A stretch of DNA of 64,000 bases from Streptomyces antarcticus (GCF_026627255.1 NZ_JAPNLM010000002.1:62001-126000), one strand, 5' to 3'. Shown: positions 35,392 through 44,878, counted from the first letter of the stretch. Notes: a model not told the origin generated them from the sequence alone. Made by a program: numbers and translations.

Positions 35392-36020
35392 ACCCGCCGC
35401 TGCTCGCCGACACCCTGCGCGCGGCCTCCGAACGGGCCTGCCGGCAGGCATCCGACGGCGCTTCGGGCGGGGCGGTGCTCGTCCCGCTGCTCCTCGGACG
35501 CGGGTACCACGTCAAACGGGACCTCCCCGCGGCCGCCGCCCGTGCTCCCCGCCTCCGGGTCCGCGTCGCCGCCCCCCTCGGCCCGCACCCGCTCCTCGTC
35601 GAGGCCCTCCGCGACCGGCTCCGGGAAGCCGGCTGGACCCCCGGCACGGCCGTGGTGCTGGCCGCCGCCGGATCGCGTGACCCCGACGCGGCCGCCGACA
35701 CCCGCGCCGCCGCCGCCCTGCTCTCCGAGCGCCTCGGCGGGGTGGCCGTCGTCGCGGCCTACGCCTCCGCCGCCTCCCCCACCGTCCCCGAGGCGGTGCG
35801 CGCCCTCGCCGCCCGCGGGCACCACCGGCCCGCGATCGCCTCGTACTTCACCGCCCCCGGTCACTTCGCCACCCGCAGCGCCGCCGCCGCTCCCGGCCCG
35901 GCCGCCGCCCCGCTCGGCGCCCACCCGGCCCTGGCCCGCCTCGTCCTCCAGCGGTACGACGAGGCCCTCGCCGGGCGGGAGAACCGGCGGGAGACCCGGC
36001 TCCGGCAGGCCTCCGCGTAA
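35229..36020 (+). CDS. Sirohydrochlorin/cobaltochelatase-like protein (CbiX/SirB type)
   Basis: This 263-residue class II chelatase is predicted to insert iron or cobalt into sirohydrochlorin for siroheme or cobalamin. Two tandem chelatase half-domains are seen: N-half with LVAVAHGSRDPRAPRAV (metal-ligand His near 21) and GRGYHVKRDLP; C-half with VVLAAAGSRDPDAAAD, where the first His is lost. Siroheme is the cofactor of the nitrite reductase encoded at 47680, so an iron-inserting role is favoured. The ATG at 35229 has GGAG at good spacing. Confidence 0.8.
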   Translation: MQHQQHERHEQRPTLVAVAHGSRDPRAPRAVEALLERVRELRPRLDVRLGHLELNPPLLADTLRAASERACRQASDGASGGAVLVPLLLGRGYHVKRDLPAAAARAPRLRVRVAAPLGPHPLLVEALRDRLREAGWTPGTAVVLAAAGSRDPDAAADTRAAAALLSERLGGVAVVAAYASAASPTVPEAVRALAARGHHRPAIASYFTAPGHFATRSAAAAPGPAAAPLGAHPALARLVLQRYDEALAGRENRRETRLRQASA

Positions 36021-36085
36021 GAGCTCGTGAGGACCGCGTGCGGTCGTATTGCTCGGATTGTCAGGTCTCCGGTTAACGTCTCACC

Positions 36086-37414
36086 ATGGAAGGCACCGCG
36101 CACGCTCCCGCAGACCCCACCGACCCCCGCGAGCCGTACGATCCCGCCGCCACCGAGCGCTGGGCCACCGAGCCCGACAAACGACCCGGCCGGACCGCCT
36201 TCCAGCGCGACCGTGCCCGCGTACTGCACTCCGCCGCGCTGCGCCGGCTGGCCGGGAAGACGCAGGTCGTCACCCCCGGCACCCGCTCGTACGACTGGGA
36301 CGCGAGCCCCCGCACCCGCCTGACCCACTCGCTGGAGTGCGCCCAGGTCGGCCGGGAGCTCGGCGCGGCCCTGGGCTGCGACCCCGACCTGGTCGAGGCC
36401 GCCTGCCTCTCCCACGACATGGGCCACCCGCCCTTCGGCCACAACGGCGAGGAGGCGCTCAACGAGTTCGCCAAGGACTGCGGCGGCTTCGAGGGCAACG
36501 CCCAGTCCCTGCGCCTGCTGACCCGCCTGGAGCCCAAGCGGTTCGTGCCCGACGCGGACGGCGAGCTGGTCAGCGTCGGCCTGAACCTCACCCGGGCCTG
36601 CCTGGACGCGGCCACCAAGTACCCGTGGGCCCGCGGCGACCACCCCACCGACCCCGGCTCGGTGAAGTTCGGGGCGTACGAGGACGACCTGCCGGTCTTC
36701 GAGTGGCTGCGCCTCGGCGCCCCCGCGGACCGCAAGTGCTTCGAGGCGCAGGTCATGGACTGGGCGGACGACGTCGCGTACTCGGTGCACGACTTCGAGG
36801 ACGGCCTGCACGCGGGCCACCTCGACCCGAACCTGCTGCACGCCGAGCCCGAGCGGACCGCGATCTGGCGGGTCGCCATCGGCCGCTACGTCCCGGCGGA
36901 CACCGATCCCGAGGAGCTGCGCGAGGCCTTGGACCGGCTGATGGAGCAGGAGTGGTGGCCGCACGGGTACGACGGCTCGGCCGTGGCCCAGGCCCGGCTG
37001 AAGGACGCCACCAGCCAGCTGATCGGCCGGTTCTGCCAGGCCGCCGAGGGCGCCACCCGCGAGGCGTACGGCCCGGGCCGCCTCACCCGGTACGGGGCCG
37101 GTCTGGTGGTCCCGCGCGAGGCGTGCAACGAGTGCGCGGTGCTCAAGGCGGTCGCCGACCTGTACGTGATGCAGCGCGACGAACAGGAGCGGATCCGGGC
37201 AGACCAGCGCGTCGTCCTGGCCGAACTCGCCGAGGCGCTGAGCCGGCGCGCGCCCGAGGGGCTGGACCCGCAGTTCCGGGCCATCTTCGACACGGCCCCG
37301 GACGACCGGGCGAGGAAACGCGCGGTCGTGGACCAGATCGCGTGCCTCACGGACGCCGCCGCCCGCTCCCTGCACGGCCGCCTCACCGGGCGCACGCGAC
37401 GCGCCGAAGGGTGA
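36086..37414 (+). CDS. dgt: Deoxyguanosinetriphosphate triphosphohydrolase-like protein
   Basis: This 442-residue HD-domain phosphohydrolase of the Dgt family releases triphosphate from dNTPs (often dGTP) and so affects dNTP pools. The N-terminal signature [18 protein letters not shown] is at about 47-64, the first metal His in [10 protein letters not shown], and the HD motif in [17 protein letters not shown] near 111-127. The third metal Asp lies in [12 protein letters not shown]. The closing region is rich in helices. The ATG at 36086 has only a weak ribosome site. In other genomes this gene commonly sits just before dnaG, as here with one gene between; the association may reflect DNA-replication roles. 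Confidence 0.9.
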   Translation: MEGTAHAPADPTDPREPYDPAATERWATEPDKRPGRTAFQRDRARVLHSAALRRLAGKTQVVTPGTRSYDWDASPRTRLTHSLECAQVGRELGAALGCDPDLVEAACLSHDMGHPPFGHNGEEALNEFAKDCGGFEGNAQSLRLLTRLEPKRFVPDADGELVSVGLNLTRACLDAATKYPWARGDHPTDPGSVKFGAYEDDLPVFEWLRLGAPADRKCFEAQVMDWADDVAYSVHDFEDGLHAGHLDPNLLHAEPERTAIWRVAIGRYVPADTDPEELREALDRLMEQEWWPHGYDGSAVAQARLKDATSQLIGRFCQAAEGATREAYGPGRLTRYGAGLVVPREACNECAVLKAVADLYVMQRDEQERIRADQRVVLAELAEALSRRAPEGLDPQFRAIFDTAPDDRARKRAVVDQIACLTDAAARSLHGRLTGRTRRAEG

Positions 37415-37507
37415 GCCTATCGGGCCACTCCCCCTTCACGCGGCAGGCTCAGTGCGGGACGCTCGCATGTGGCCGCACGTGACGAACAGGTAATGAGGAG
37501 GCATCAG

Positions 37508-38782
37508 GTGGTCGACGCACACCAGACGTTCATCATCGTCGGCGGAGGGCTGGCCGGGGCGAAGGCGGCCGAGACGCTGCGGGCCGAGGGGTTCACGGGC
37601 CGGGTGATCCTGATCGGCGACGAGCACGACCGCCCGTACGAACGTCCCCCGCTGTCCAAGGGGTTCCTGGTGGGCAAGGAGGAGCGCGACAGCGTCTTCG
37701 TGCACGAGCCGTCCTGGTACGCGAGCGCCGACGTCGAGCTTCACCTCGGCCAGCCCGCGGTGCACCTGGACCGTGAGAACAAGTCGGTGCGCCTGGGCGA
37801 CGGCACGCTGCTGCACTACGACAAGCTGCTGCTGGCCACGGGCTCCGAGCCGCGCCGCCTCGACCTCCCCGGCACGGACCTGGTGGGCGTGCACCACTTG
37901 CGCCGCCTGGCCCACGCGGAGCGGCTGCGCGGCGTCCTGGCCGCCCTCGGCCGGGACAACGGCCACCTGCTGATCGCGGGCGCCGGCTGGATCGGCCTGG
38001 AGGTCGCCGCCGCGGCGCGCGGGTACGGGGCCGAGGTCACCGTGGTCGAGGCGGAGGCCACCCCGCTGTACTCGGTCCTCGGCCCGGAGATCGGCCGGCT
38101 CTTCGCGGACCTGCACGCCGGGCACGGGGTGCGCTTCCACTTCGGCGCCCGGCTGACGGAGATCGTGGGCCAGGACGGCATGGTGCTGGCCGCCCGCACC
38201 GACGACGGCGAGGAGCACCCGGCGCACGCGGTCCTCTCGGCGATCGGGGCGGCGCCCCGGACGGCCCTCGCCGAGACCTCCGGGCTCGCCCTCGTGGACC
38301 GGGCGCACGGCGGCGGGATCGCCGTGGACGCCTCCCTGCGCACCTCGGACCCGGACGTCTTCGCGGCCGGGGACGTGGCCGCCGCGCACCACCCGGTGCT
38401 CGGAACGCGGCTGCGCGTCGAGCACTGGGCCAACGCCCTCAACGGGGGGCCGGCCGCCGCGCGGGCGATGCTGGGGCAGGAGGTCAGCTACGACCGGGTG
38501 CCGTACTTCTTCTCCGACCAGTACGACGTGGGCCTGGAGTACTCGGGGTACGCGCCCGCGGGGGGCTACGACCAGGTGCTGATCCGCGGCAACGTGGGCA
38601 AGCGGGAGTTCATCGCCTTCTGGCTCTCGGAAGGACGGGTGCTGGCCGGTATGAACGTCAATGTGTGGGATGTCACCGAACACATCCAGGCCCTGATCAG
38701 GTCCAAGGCCCCGGTGGACCGCGACAAGCTCGCGGACCCGTCGGTTCCGCTCGCGTCCCTGGTCACGGCGGAGGGGGCCTGA
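37508..38782 (+). CDS. FAD-dependent ferredoxin/rubredoxin reductase-type oxidoreductase
   Basis: This 424-residue enzyme of the pyridine-nucleotide-disulphide oxidoreductase family (ferredoxin-NAD reductase of Rieske/P450 systems) has FAD motif VGGGLAGAKAAETLR at about 9-23, ATGSEPRRL, NAD motif IAGAGWIGLEVAA and second FAD motif DVFAAGDVAA, then a reductase C-terminal domain. There is no redox-active Cys pair, as expected for this group. The GTG at 37508 follows GAGGAGG; an upstream ATG is less likely. The partner ferredoxin is not adjacent. Electron supply to nasA or a P450 is conceivable but not shown by context. Confidence 0.85.
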   Translation: MVDAHQTFIIVGGGLAGAKAAETLRAEGFTGRVILIGDEHDRPYERPPLSKGFLVGKEERDSVFVHEPSWYASADVELHLGQPAVHLDRENKSVRLGDGTLLHYDKLLLATGSEPRRLDLPGTDLVGVHHLRRLAHAERLRGVLAALGRDNGHLLIAGAGWIGLEVAAAARGYGAEVTVVEAEATPLYSVLGPEIGRLFADLHAGHGVRFHFGARLTEIVGQDGMVLAARTDDGEEHPAHAVLSAIGAAPRTALAETSGLALVDRAHGGGIAVDASLRTSDPDVFAAGDVAAAHHPVLGTRLRVEHWANALNGGPAAARAMLGQEVSYDRVPYFFSDQYDVGLEYSGYAPAGGYDQVLIRGNVGKREFIAFWLSEGRVLAGMNVNVWDVTEHIQALIRSKAPVDRDKLADPSVPLASLVTAEGA

Positions 38783-38804
38783 CAGGTTTGCCGCCGCCCG
38801 GCCG

Positions 38805-38819
38805 TAGACTTCACGGGTG
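38805..38819 (+). promoter_or_regulatory. Possible leaderless promoter of dnaG
   Basis: A good -10 element, TAGACT (38805-38810), ends six bases before the GTG start and there is no ribosome site. The transcript would therefore begin at or next to the start codon, a common arrangement in actinomycetes. A matching -35 at normal spacing is not evident. Confidence 0.4.
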
Positions 38820-40727
38820 GCAGGACGGATCAACGACGACGACGTGAAGGCGGTACGGGACGCGGTCCCGATCGACGCCGTCGTCTCCGAATACCTCCAA
38901 CTGCGCAACGCGGGCGGCGGCAACCTCAAGGGCCTCTGCCCCTTCCACGACGAAAAGTCCCCGTCCTTCCAGGTCAGCCCCAGTAAGGGGCTCTACCACT
39001 GCTTCGGCTGCCAGGCGGGCGGGGACACCCTCGACTTCATCATGAAGATCGACCACCTCTCCTTCTCGGAGGCGGTCGAGCGCCTGGCCGGCCAGGCCGG
39101 CATCACCCTGCGGTACGAGGAGGGCGGCTACACCGCCGGCACCAGCGGGCGCGGCGAGCGCATCCGCCTGGTCGAGGCGCACAAGGCCGCCGCCACGTTC
39201 TACGTGGACCAGCTGGACTCCCCCGAGGCGGAGATCGGCCGCAAGTTCCTGGCGGAGCGCGGCTTCGACCAGGCCGCGGCCGCCCACTTCAGCGTGGGCT
39301 ACAGCCCGGCCGGCTGGGACCACCTGACCCGTTTCCTGCGCGGCAAGGGCTTCAGCGACAAGGAACTGATCACCTCCGGGCTCGCCCAGGACAGCCGCAG
39401 CGGCAAGCCGATCGACCGCTTCCGGGGGCGGCTGATGTGGCCCATCCGGGACATCACGGGCGAGGTCGTCGGCTTCGGCGCGCGCAAGCTCCGCGACGAC
39501 GACAACGGCCCCAAGTACCTGAACACGCCCGAGACGGCGATCTACAAGAAGTCCCAGGTGCTGTACGGCATCGACCTGGCGAAGAAGGAGATCGCGAAGA
39601 CCTCCCGGGCCGTCGTCGTCGAGGGCTACACCGACGTCATGGCCTGCCACATGGCCGGGGTCACCACCGCGATCGCCACCTGTGGCACCGCCTTCGGCGG
39701 GGATCACATCAAGATCCTGCGCCGGCTGCTGATGGACAACGCCACCGCCGAGGTGATCTTCACCTTCGACGGCGACGCGGCCGGCCAGAAGGCCGCTCTG
39801 CGGGCCTTCGAGGACGACCAGAAGTTCGCCGCCGAGACCTCCATCGCGATCACCCCCGGCGGGATGGACCCCTGCGACCTGCGCCTGGCTCAGGGGGACG
39901 CGGCGGTGGCCTCGCTGGTCGAGACCCGTACCCCGCTCTTCGAGTTCGCGCTGCGGCACATCGTGTCGCGGCACAACCTGGAGAACCCGGCGGGCCGGGC
40001 GGCCGCCCTGGACGAGGCGGCGCCGGTCGTCGCCCACATCAAGAACATCGCGATCCAGCACGAGTCGGCGGTCCAGCTGGCGGGCATGCTGGGCATCCGC
40101 GACGAGGCGTTCGTCGTCAAGCGGGTCGCGCAGCTGGCCCGCTGGGCCCGCGACCGCGGCGGCCAGCCGCAGCAGCAGGGGCGCGGCGGAGGCGGACGCC
40201 CGTCCTACGACGCGGGCCCCGCGCAGCCCGAGCGGCCGGCCGGCGGCCCCGCGCTGAACCTGCGCAGCCCCGCCCACCGCACCGAGCGCGAACTGCTGAA
40301 GCTGGCCCTCCAGCGCCCCGCCCTGGTCTCCCCGGCCTTCGACGCGTACGGGATGGACGAGTTCACCGCCCCGCCGTACGCGGCCGTGCGCCAGGCCATC
40401 CTGGACGCGGGCGGCGCCTCGCTGGGCACCGAGGACTACCTGGCCAAGGTCCGCGAGGCCGCCCCGAACGACACCGTCCGCGCGCTCGTCACGGAACTCG
40501 CGGTCGAGGCGATCCACACGAAGACCGTGGACGAGATCTATGCGGGCGTCCAGCTGGTGCAGGTGCGCCTGCGCGCCGTGGACCGCCGGGTCCACGAGAT
40601 CCAGGGCACGATGTCCCGGCTCGGCCCGCAGGCCCCGCCGGAGCAACTGGCCGCGGTCCAGGAGGAGCTGTGGGTCCTCCAGCAGTACGGCCGCCGGCTG
40701 CGCAACCGCGGCGCCGAGGGCCTGTAG
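38817..40727 (+). CDS. dnaG: DNA primase
   Basis: This 636-residue replicative primase makes RNA primers at the fork and binds the DnaB helicase. The CHC2 zinc ribbon is at about 39-66 (LCPFHDEKSPSF, then LYHCFGC), the RNA-polymerase core follows, and the TOPRIM domain has VVVEGYTDVMACH near 264 and FDGDAAGQKAA. The C-terminal helicase-interaction domain is separated by a Gly/Gln/Pro-rich linker (GGQPQQQGRGGGGRPS). Full length for actinobacterial DnaG. It lies 34 bp after the reductase gene and probably has its own leaderless promoter. Confidence 0.96.
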   Translation: MAGRINDDDVKAVRDAVPIDAVVSEYLQLRNAGGGNLKGLCPFHDEKSPSFQVSPSKGLYHCFGCQAGGDTLDFIMKIDHLSFSEAVERLAGQAGITLRYEEGGYTAGTSGRGERIRLVEAHKAAATFYVDQLDSPEAEIGRKFLAERGFDQAAAAHFSVGYSPAGWDHLTRFLRGKGFSDKELITSGLAQDSRSGKPIDRFRGRLMWPIRDITGEVVGFGARKLRDDDNGPKYLNTPETAIYKKSQVLYGIDLAKKEIAKTSRAVVVEGYTDVMACHMAGVTTAIATCGTAFGGDHIKILRRLLMDNATAEVIFTFDGDAAGQKAALRAFEDDQKFAAETSIAITPGGMDPCDLRLAQGDAAVASLVETRTPLFEFALRHIVSRHNLENPAGRAAALDEAAPVVAHIKNIAIQHESAVQLAGMLGIRDEAFVVKRVAQLARWARDRGGQPQQQGRGGGGRPSYDAGPAQPERPAGGPALNLRSPAHRTERELLKLALQRPALVSPAFDAYGMDEFTAPPYAAVRQAILDAGGASLGTEDYLAKVREAAPNDTVRALVTELAVEAIHTKTVDEIYAGVQLVQVRLRAVDRRVHEIQGTMSRLGPQAPPEQLAAVQEELWVLQQYGRRLRNRGAEGL

Positions 40728-40734
40728 CCGGGGC

Positions 40735-41187
40735 CTACGCCCCCCGGCGGCCGAGCCAGTCGCCGCCGGGTATCTCCGTGCCGGACGCGCGCAGGTCGCG
40801 GGCGAGCAGGGGCGCGGCCAGGTAGACCCAGGCCCGGGCGGCGGTGCCGTCGGGGCGGAGCACCTCGCGGGCGATCCGGTCGTAGAGGTTCCCCGGGCGG
40901 CCCGGGCCCTCGTACTCCTCCAGCCGGTCCAGGGCGGCCAGCAGTTCCGGGTACGCGCCGGGGGCCGGCGTGATCAGCTCGCCGAGGACGGCCGAGCCGG
41001 GGCGGTGGACGGCGTACGGGTACCCGGGGCCGTCGTAGAGCGCCGCGTCGGGCAGCCGGGCGGGCTCCTCGCGGGCCGTGCGGCCGCGCAGGAACAGGTC
41101 GTGGTTGACCTCCCCCGGGCGCAGGGTTCCGTAGACGAAGAACGGCAGCGGGGCGGGCGGTTCCCCGGGCCGAACGGCCGATGTCAC
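40735..41187 (-). CDS. Gamma-glutamylcyclotransferase-like protein
   Basis: This 150-residue protein of the AIG2/GGCT fold releases 5-oxoproline from gamma-glutamyl compounds. The substrate loop FFVYGTLRPGEVNHDLFL is at about 15-32 and the catalytic Glu lies in LDRLEEYEGPG near 97-107. Length is normal for the bacterial single-domain group. The GTG at 41187 follows GGGAG; longer starts give an Arg-rich tail. It converges on dnaG with seven bases between stop codons. Its substrate is not known; YtfP-like members have diverse roles. Confidence 0.8.
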   Translation of the reverse strand: MTSAVRPGEPPAPLPFFVYGTLRPGEVNHDLFLRGRTAREEPARLPDAALYDGPGYPYAVHRPGSAVLGELITPAPGAYPELLAALDRLEEYEGPGRPGNLYDRIAREVLRPDGTAARAWVYLAAPLLARDLRASGTEIPGGDWLGRRGA

Positions 41188-41441
41188 GCGGGCACTCCCT
41201 CGGGTGGGGCGGCTGGTCCGCAGGCCTTGCCGAAAGTCCCGGCTTCCCCTGCGCGCCTCCACCGTACGCACGGCCGTTGCGCGACCTCCCGGCGCCCGTG
41301 ACCCGCGACGTCCACCGTCGGCCTCCTCCCTCCCCCCAGCCTCCGGTCCGGCCTCCATGCTGCCTTCGCTCCGCCGCCCCGCCTCCGCCCTCCTGTGTGC
41401 CTGCGCCCGCGCGCTCGCCACGGGCGGGTGCGGCGCGCCCG

Positions 41442-41753
41442 GCGGCCTCGGCGCGGCGGCACGGCGGCGGTCCGGTGACCGTGACCGCGTCGGGGACGAC
41501 GGTGACGGTACGGGACCGGGGGCCGGGCTTACCCGAGAAGCTGCCGCGCGAGGGGCCGCAGCGGTTCCCGACCGGCGCGCCCGAACGCGGTCAGGGCACG
41601 GGGCCGGGCCCGACCATCGCCCTGGGCCGGGCCCAGGTCATCGGGGCGCGGGTCACCCTGGCGAACGCGGAGCCGCCGGGGGCCGCGGCGACGGTGGCGC
41701 TCCCGCCGACCGACGACCCGGCCGCGGGGCGGGCGGACCGTGCGGGGCCGTGA
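41442..41753 (+). pseudogene. Histidine-kinase C-terminal relic
   Basis: A plus-strand frame reads ARRHGGGPVTVTASG, VTVRDRGPGLPEKL, then RFPTGAPERGQGTG and IALGRAQVIGARVTLANA. This is the end of a HATPase_c domain: N-box remainder, DxGPG G1 box, F-box and G2 box. The G2 GTGLGL is GTGPGP here, and there is no HisKA domain, sensor or start codon. It is a decayed kinase fragment of about 100 codons. Confidence 0.65.
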
Positions 41754-42097
41754 GCGGGGCGGGGCCACCGGAACCACGGCCGGGAGCCGGAGCCGTCAGC
41801 CGGGGCCGGGGGGCCTGGGCCGGGTGCCGGGGCCGGGAGCCGGGTCCGGGGCGTGAGGCGGGGCGGGGCCGGGGGCCGGGGCGTGAGGCGGGGCGGGGCC
41901 GGGGGCCGGGGCGTGAGGCGGTTGCGTGGTCACCCGGACGGCGCGGGTGGCACCGATGGCCGCACCGACCCGGCTGATCTGCGGAAACACCCAGTCCGGG
42001 GGGCGGCGGCGGACCGAACTGACAGGACATCAGCAGGCGCGGTCGGGCCGGGCCGGGTTACCTCGGGAACACGACCCCGTGTCTCCAGGAGAGTCCC
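41754..42097. other. GC-rich intergenic stretch with a 30-bp tandem repeat
   Basis: Two perfect copies and a ten-base partial of a 30-bp unit (GCGTGAGGCGGGGCGGGGCC plus GGGGGCCGGG) lie at 41851-41920. No gene is supported here; the rest up to 42097 should contain the promoter of the secreted protein gene. Confidence 0.7.
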
Positions 42098-42640
42098 ATG
42101 CGCCGACGTACCGCTCACGCGCTGACCGCCACCGCGCTGACCGCCGCCGCGTTCACCGGCCCGGTCGCCGGCGCGGTCGCGGCCGCGGACCTCGGCATCG
42201 TCAGCTTCGCCCCCGGTGACTTCGCCCCGCTGGAGGTGTGGCCCAAGTCCGCGGCCCCCGGCGCCACCGTCACCGTCAACACCACCGCGTGCGGCCACGG
42301 CAGCCACGCGGAGGGCGACGCCAGCACGGTCGGCGGCGGCCGGTTCAAGCTGGTCCCGGGCACCCACAAGGAGGTGGTCGTGGGGCAGTTCCAGGTCACC
42401 CGCGGCACCCGGCCCGGCACCTACGGCATCGGCGCCACCTGCGCGAACGGCAAGTTCGCCACCGGCGACCTGGTCGTCACCGAACGCGGGCCGCAGGGCC
42501 CCGTCCACACCGGGGTGGGCGGTGGCACGACCACCACCGCCGACCCCGCCACGATCGCGGCGGGAACGGCCGTACTGGCCGCGACCGCCGTCGGCGGTAT
42601 CTGGCTCCTGCGTCGCCGGGCGAGCGGCACGCGGAGCTGA
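42098..42640 (+). CDS. Secreted protein with C-terminal membrane anchor, sortase neighbour
   Basis: This 180-residue protein has a Sec signal peptide (residues 1-29, ending AAA), a beta-rich extracellular domain with two Cys (near 64 and 115) likely disulphide-bonded, and a stalk with GPVHTGVGGGTT near 141-152. A hydrophobic anchor (AAGTAVLAATAVGGIWLL) and an Arg-rich tail follow. This is the layout of a sortase substrate, yet there is no LPxTG or LAxTG motif; HTGVGG just before the anchor is the only candidate. A class E/F sortase gene follows 130 bp downstream. Function unknown; the arrangement suggests surface display. Confidence 0.75.
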   Translation: MRRRTAHALTATALTAAAFTGPVAGAVAAADLGIVSFAPGDFAPLEVWPKSAAPGATVTVNTTACGHGSHAEGDASTVGGGRFKLVPGTHKEVVVGQFQVTRGTRPGTYGIGATCANGKFATGDLVVTERGPQGPVHTGVGGGTTTTADPATIAAGTAVLAATAVGGIWLLRRRASGTRS

Positions 42641-42770
42641 CGGACGCCCACCGCGGCTCCGGCCGCGGTCCGACCGGTACCGTCCCCGTCGCCCGCCCCC
42701 GCGAGGTCCCCCCCGTTCGCGGGGCCGGGCGACGGCCAGTCACCCCGAAACGGAAGCCGAGGGGGTACGC

Positions 42771-43553
42771 ATGGGTGGCGATGTCCGCAGCTCCCGGGGC
42801 TCTTGGGGCTCCCGGGGCTCCCGGGGCTCCCCGGGCGGCCCGCCGCAGAACCGCCGGCCCTGGCCCGCGGCCGGCAGCGCCCGTACGGGCACCCCCGGAT
42901 CCGCTCCGGCGGGCCGCGGCATCGCCCGCACCCCCCGTACCGCCACCGCCCGCCACGGCGGGCTCGTCGCCCTCGCCGCCTGCGTCGGCATCTGGCTCGT
43001 CACCAGCGGCTCCCGCGAACCCGTGGGGCCGCCGCTGCCCTCCCCCGCCGAGGCGCTGACCGCCGCCAGCGCGTCCGGGCCCGGCATCGCCCCGCTCTCC
43101 GGCTCCCCGCCCGCCCGGATCCGGATCCCGTCCATCCGGGTCGACGCGCCGCTGACCGGGCTCGGCCTCCAGGCGGGCGGCAGCCTCGAAGTGCCTCCGC
43201 CGGACCGGCGCGACCTGGCCGGGTGGTACCGCGAGGGCACCACCCCGGGCGCCACGGGCACCGCCGTGATCGCCGGGCACGTGGACGACGCGGTCGGCCC
43301 CGGGGTCTTCTACCACCTGGGCGCGCTGCGCCGCGGGGCCACCGTCGAGGTCCCGCGCGCGGACGGCCGTACGGCGGTGTTCACGGTCCACGCGGTCGGG
43401 GTGTACGACGCCAAGGACTTCCCCGACTCCCTCGTGTACGGCCCGTCCGCGCGCGCCGAGCTACGGGTGATCACCTGTGGCGGCGGCTTCTCCCCGCGTA
43501 CGGGCTACCGGGGCAACGTGGTGGTCTTCGCCCACCTCACGGGGACCTATTAG
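42771..43553 (+). CDS. Class E/F sortase
   Basis: This 260-residue membrane-bound cysteine transpeptidase joins surface proteins to the envelope or processes them. A Gly/Ser/Arg-rich cytoplasmic tail precedes one membrane helix (about 64-80), then the sortase barrel. Catalytic His170 lies in VIAGHVDD, Cys236 in RVITCGGGF and the Arg in PRTGYRGN. The ATG at 42771 follows GAGGGGG. The adjacent anchored secreted protein is the obvious substrate candidate. Actinobacterial members of this class are poorly characterised. Confidence 0.85.
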   Translation: MGGDVRSSRGSWGSRGSRGSPGGPPQNRRPWPAAGSARTGTPGSAPAGRGIARTPRTATARHGGLVALAACVGIWLVTSGSREPVGPPLPSPAEALTAASASGPGIAPLSGSPPARIRIPSIRVDAPLTGLGLQAGGSLEVPPPDRRDLAGWYREGTTPGATGTAVIAGHVDDAVGPGVFYHLGALRRGATVEVPRADGRTAVFTVHAVGVYDAKDFPDSLVYGPSARAELRVITCGGGFSPRTGYRGNVVVFAHLTGTY

Positions 43554-43587
43554 CGGGTGGCGGCACGACGGCGCGGGGCGCCCGCGC

Positions 43588-44364
43588 TCAGCCCCACTGC
43601 TCGAAACCGAGCCGGACGACCAGGGCCCCCACCACCGTGAGGAGCACGCCGCGGACGAAGGCGCTGCCCTTCTTGAGCGCCATGCTCGCGCCGATCATGC
43701 CGCCGGCCAGGTTGAACAGCGCCATCAGCGCGGCCAGCTGCCACAGCACCCGGCCCTGGTAGGCGAACATCGCGAGCGCTCCGGCGTTCGTGCACACGTT
43801 GACGATCTTGGCGGTGGCGGAGGCGGACACCAGGTCGAGGTGAAGCAGCGCGGTGAGGGCCAGCACCAGGAAGGTTCCGGTGCCGGGCCCGATGAGCCCG
43901 TCGTAGAAGCCGATGCCGAGACCGGCCAGCCCGATGGCCAGCAGGACCCGCTGCCGGGAAACGGGCGAGGTGGACGGGGCGGCGCCGAAGCCGGGCTTGA
44001 AGATCACCACGGCGGCGACGACCACGAGGACCGCCATGATCAGCGGACGCATGGCGTCCTTGTCGATGCCACCCGCCAGCGCGGCGCCGCCCATCGAGCC
44101 GGCGAGCGCGGCGAGGCCGATCCGTACGGCGAGCTTCACGTTCACCGGGGCCTTGCGCACGTACGTCACCGCCGCGCCCGCGGTGCCGACGATGGCCACC
44201 GCCTTGTTGGTGCCGAGCACGGTGGCGGGGTGGGCCTGGGGCAGGCCGAGCAGCAGGGCGGGCAGCAGGAGCAGGCCGCCGCCGCCGACCACCGCGTCGA
44301 TCCATCCGGCCGCCGCGGCGGCCACGCACAGCACGATGATCATGGTCGTTGATATGTCAGGCAC
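43588..44364 (-). CDS. TauE/SafE-family membrane exporter
   Basis: This 258-residue permease has about eight helices in two homologous halves. The family motifs are AAGWIDAVVGGGGLLLLPALL near 16-36 and GFYDGLIGPGTGTFLV in the second half. TauE/SafE proteins move sulphite, sulphoacetate or other organic anions across the membrane. The GTG at 44364 is the first start in frame with the hydrophobic helix. Converges on the sortase gene. The transported anion is unknown. Confidence 0.85.
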   Translation of the reverse strand: MPDISTTMIIVLCVAAAAAGWIDAVVGGGGLLLLPALLLGLPQAHPATVLGTNKAVAIVGTAGAAVTYVRKAPVNVKLAVRIGLAALAGSMGGAALAGGIDKDAMRPLIMAVLVVVAAVVIFKPGFGAAPSTSPVSRQRVLLAIGLAGLGIGFYDGLIGPGTGTFLVLALTALLHLDLVSASATAKIVNVCTNAGALAMFAYQGRVLWQLAALMALFNLAGGMIGASMALKKGSAFVRGVLLTVVGALVVRLGFEQWG

Positions 44365-44401
44365 GACCCCGACCCTATGGAGCAGTTGGGTGCAGGGACC
44401 A

Positions 44402-44725
44402 TCAATCCCCGGAAACTTGCGCAAACGTTGAGCTTCGCCCGGCCGGCACCCGGTCCGGGGCCACCGGCGCGGCCGGGTCCACGGCCGCCGTGAGCGCGGT
44501 CGCGGCCAGCACGCTGACCAGCCCCAGCCCCGCCGCCAGCCGCCGCGCGGGCGGTACGGCCGCCGCGACCGACCTCCAGGGCGACGGCTTCCGGTGCCGG
44601 GCCGGGGCGGGACCCGCCAGGGCGGGCCCGGCCAGGGGTGTGGACAGCGGTACGGACAGCGGTACGGACAGCGGTACGGACAGTGGCGCGGGCACGGACA
44701 GGGCGATGTGCAACGGGTGGCGCAT
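44402..44725 (-). CDS. Small membrane protein with repetitive N-terminus
   Basis: This 107-residue protein has a fourfold 12-bp repeat (LSVP LSVP LSVP LSTP) near its N-terminus, an Arg/Lys-containing linker and one membrane helix near 73-90 (LAAGLGLVSVLAATALTAAV). No domain is recognised. The ATG at 44725 has a weak GAGAGG site. It lies between the exporter and oxidoreductase genes, all reading leftward. Its existence is uncertain but codon bias is genome-like. Confidence 0.45.
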   Translation of the reverse strand: MRHPLHIALSVPAPLSVPLSVPLSVPLSTPLAGPALAGPAPARHRKPSPWRSVAAAVPPARRLAAGLGLVSVLAATALTAAVDPAAPVAPDRVPAGRSSTFAQVSGD

Positions 44726-44878
44726 GGCGCGGCGACCTCTCGGACGGCGGGACGGAAGAACGGGGCGGAAGAACGCGGCGGGACAACGGAGCGGGAGCGG
44801 GGGGACCCACGCCATCGGAAGGCTCGGCAGGACGGCAGGACGGCAGGCGGGAGGCGGCAGGACGGCAGGCGACCGGGC

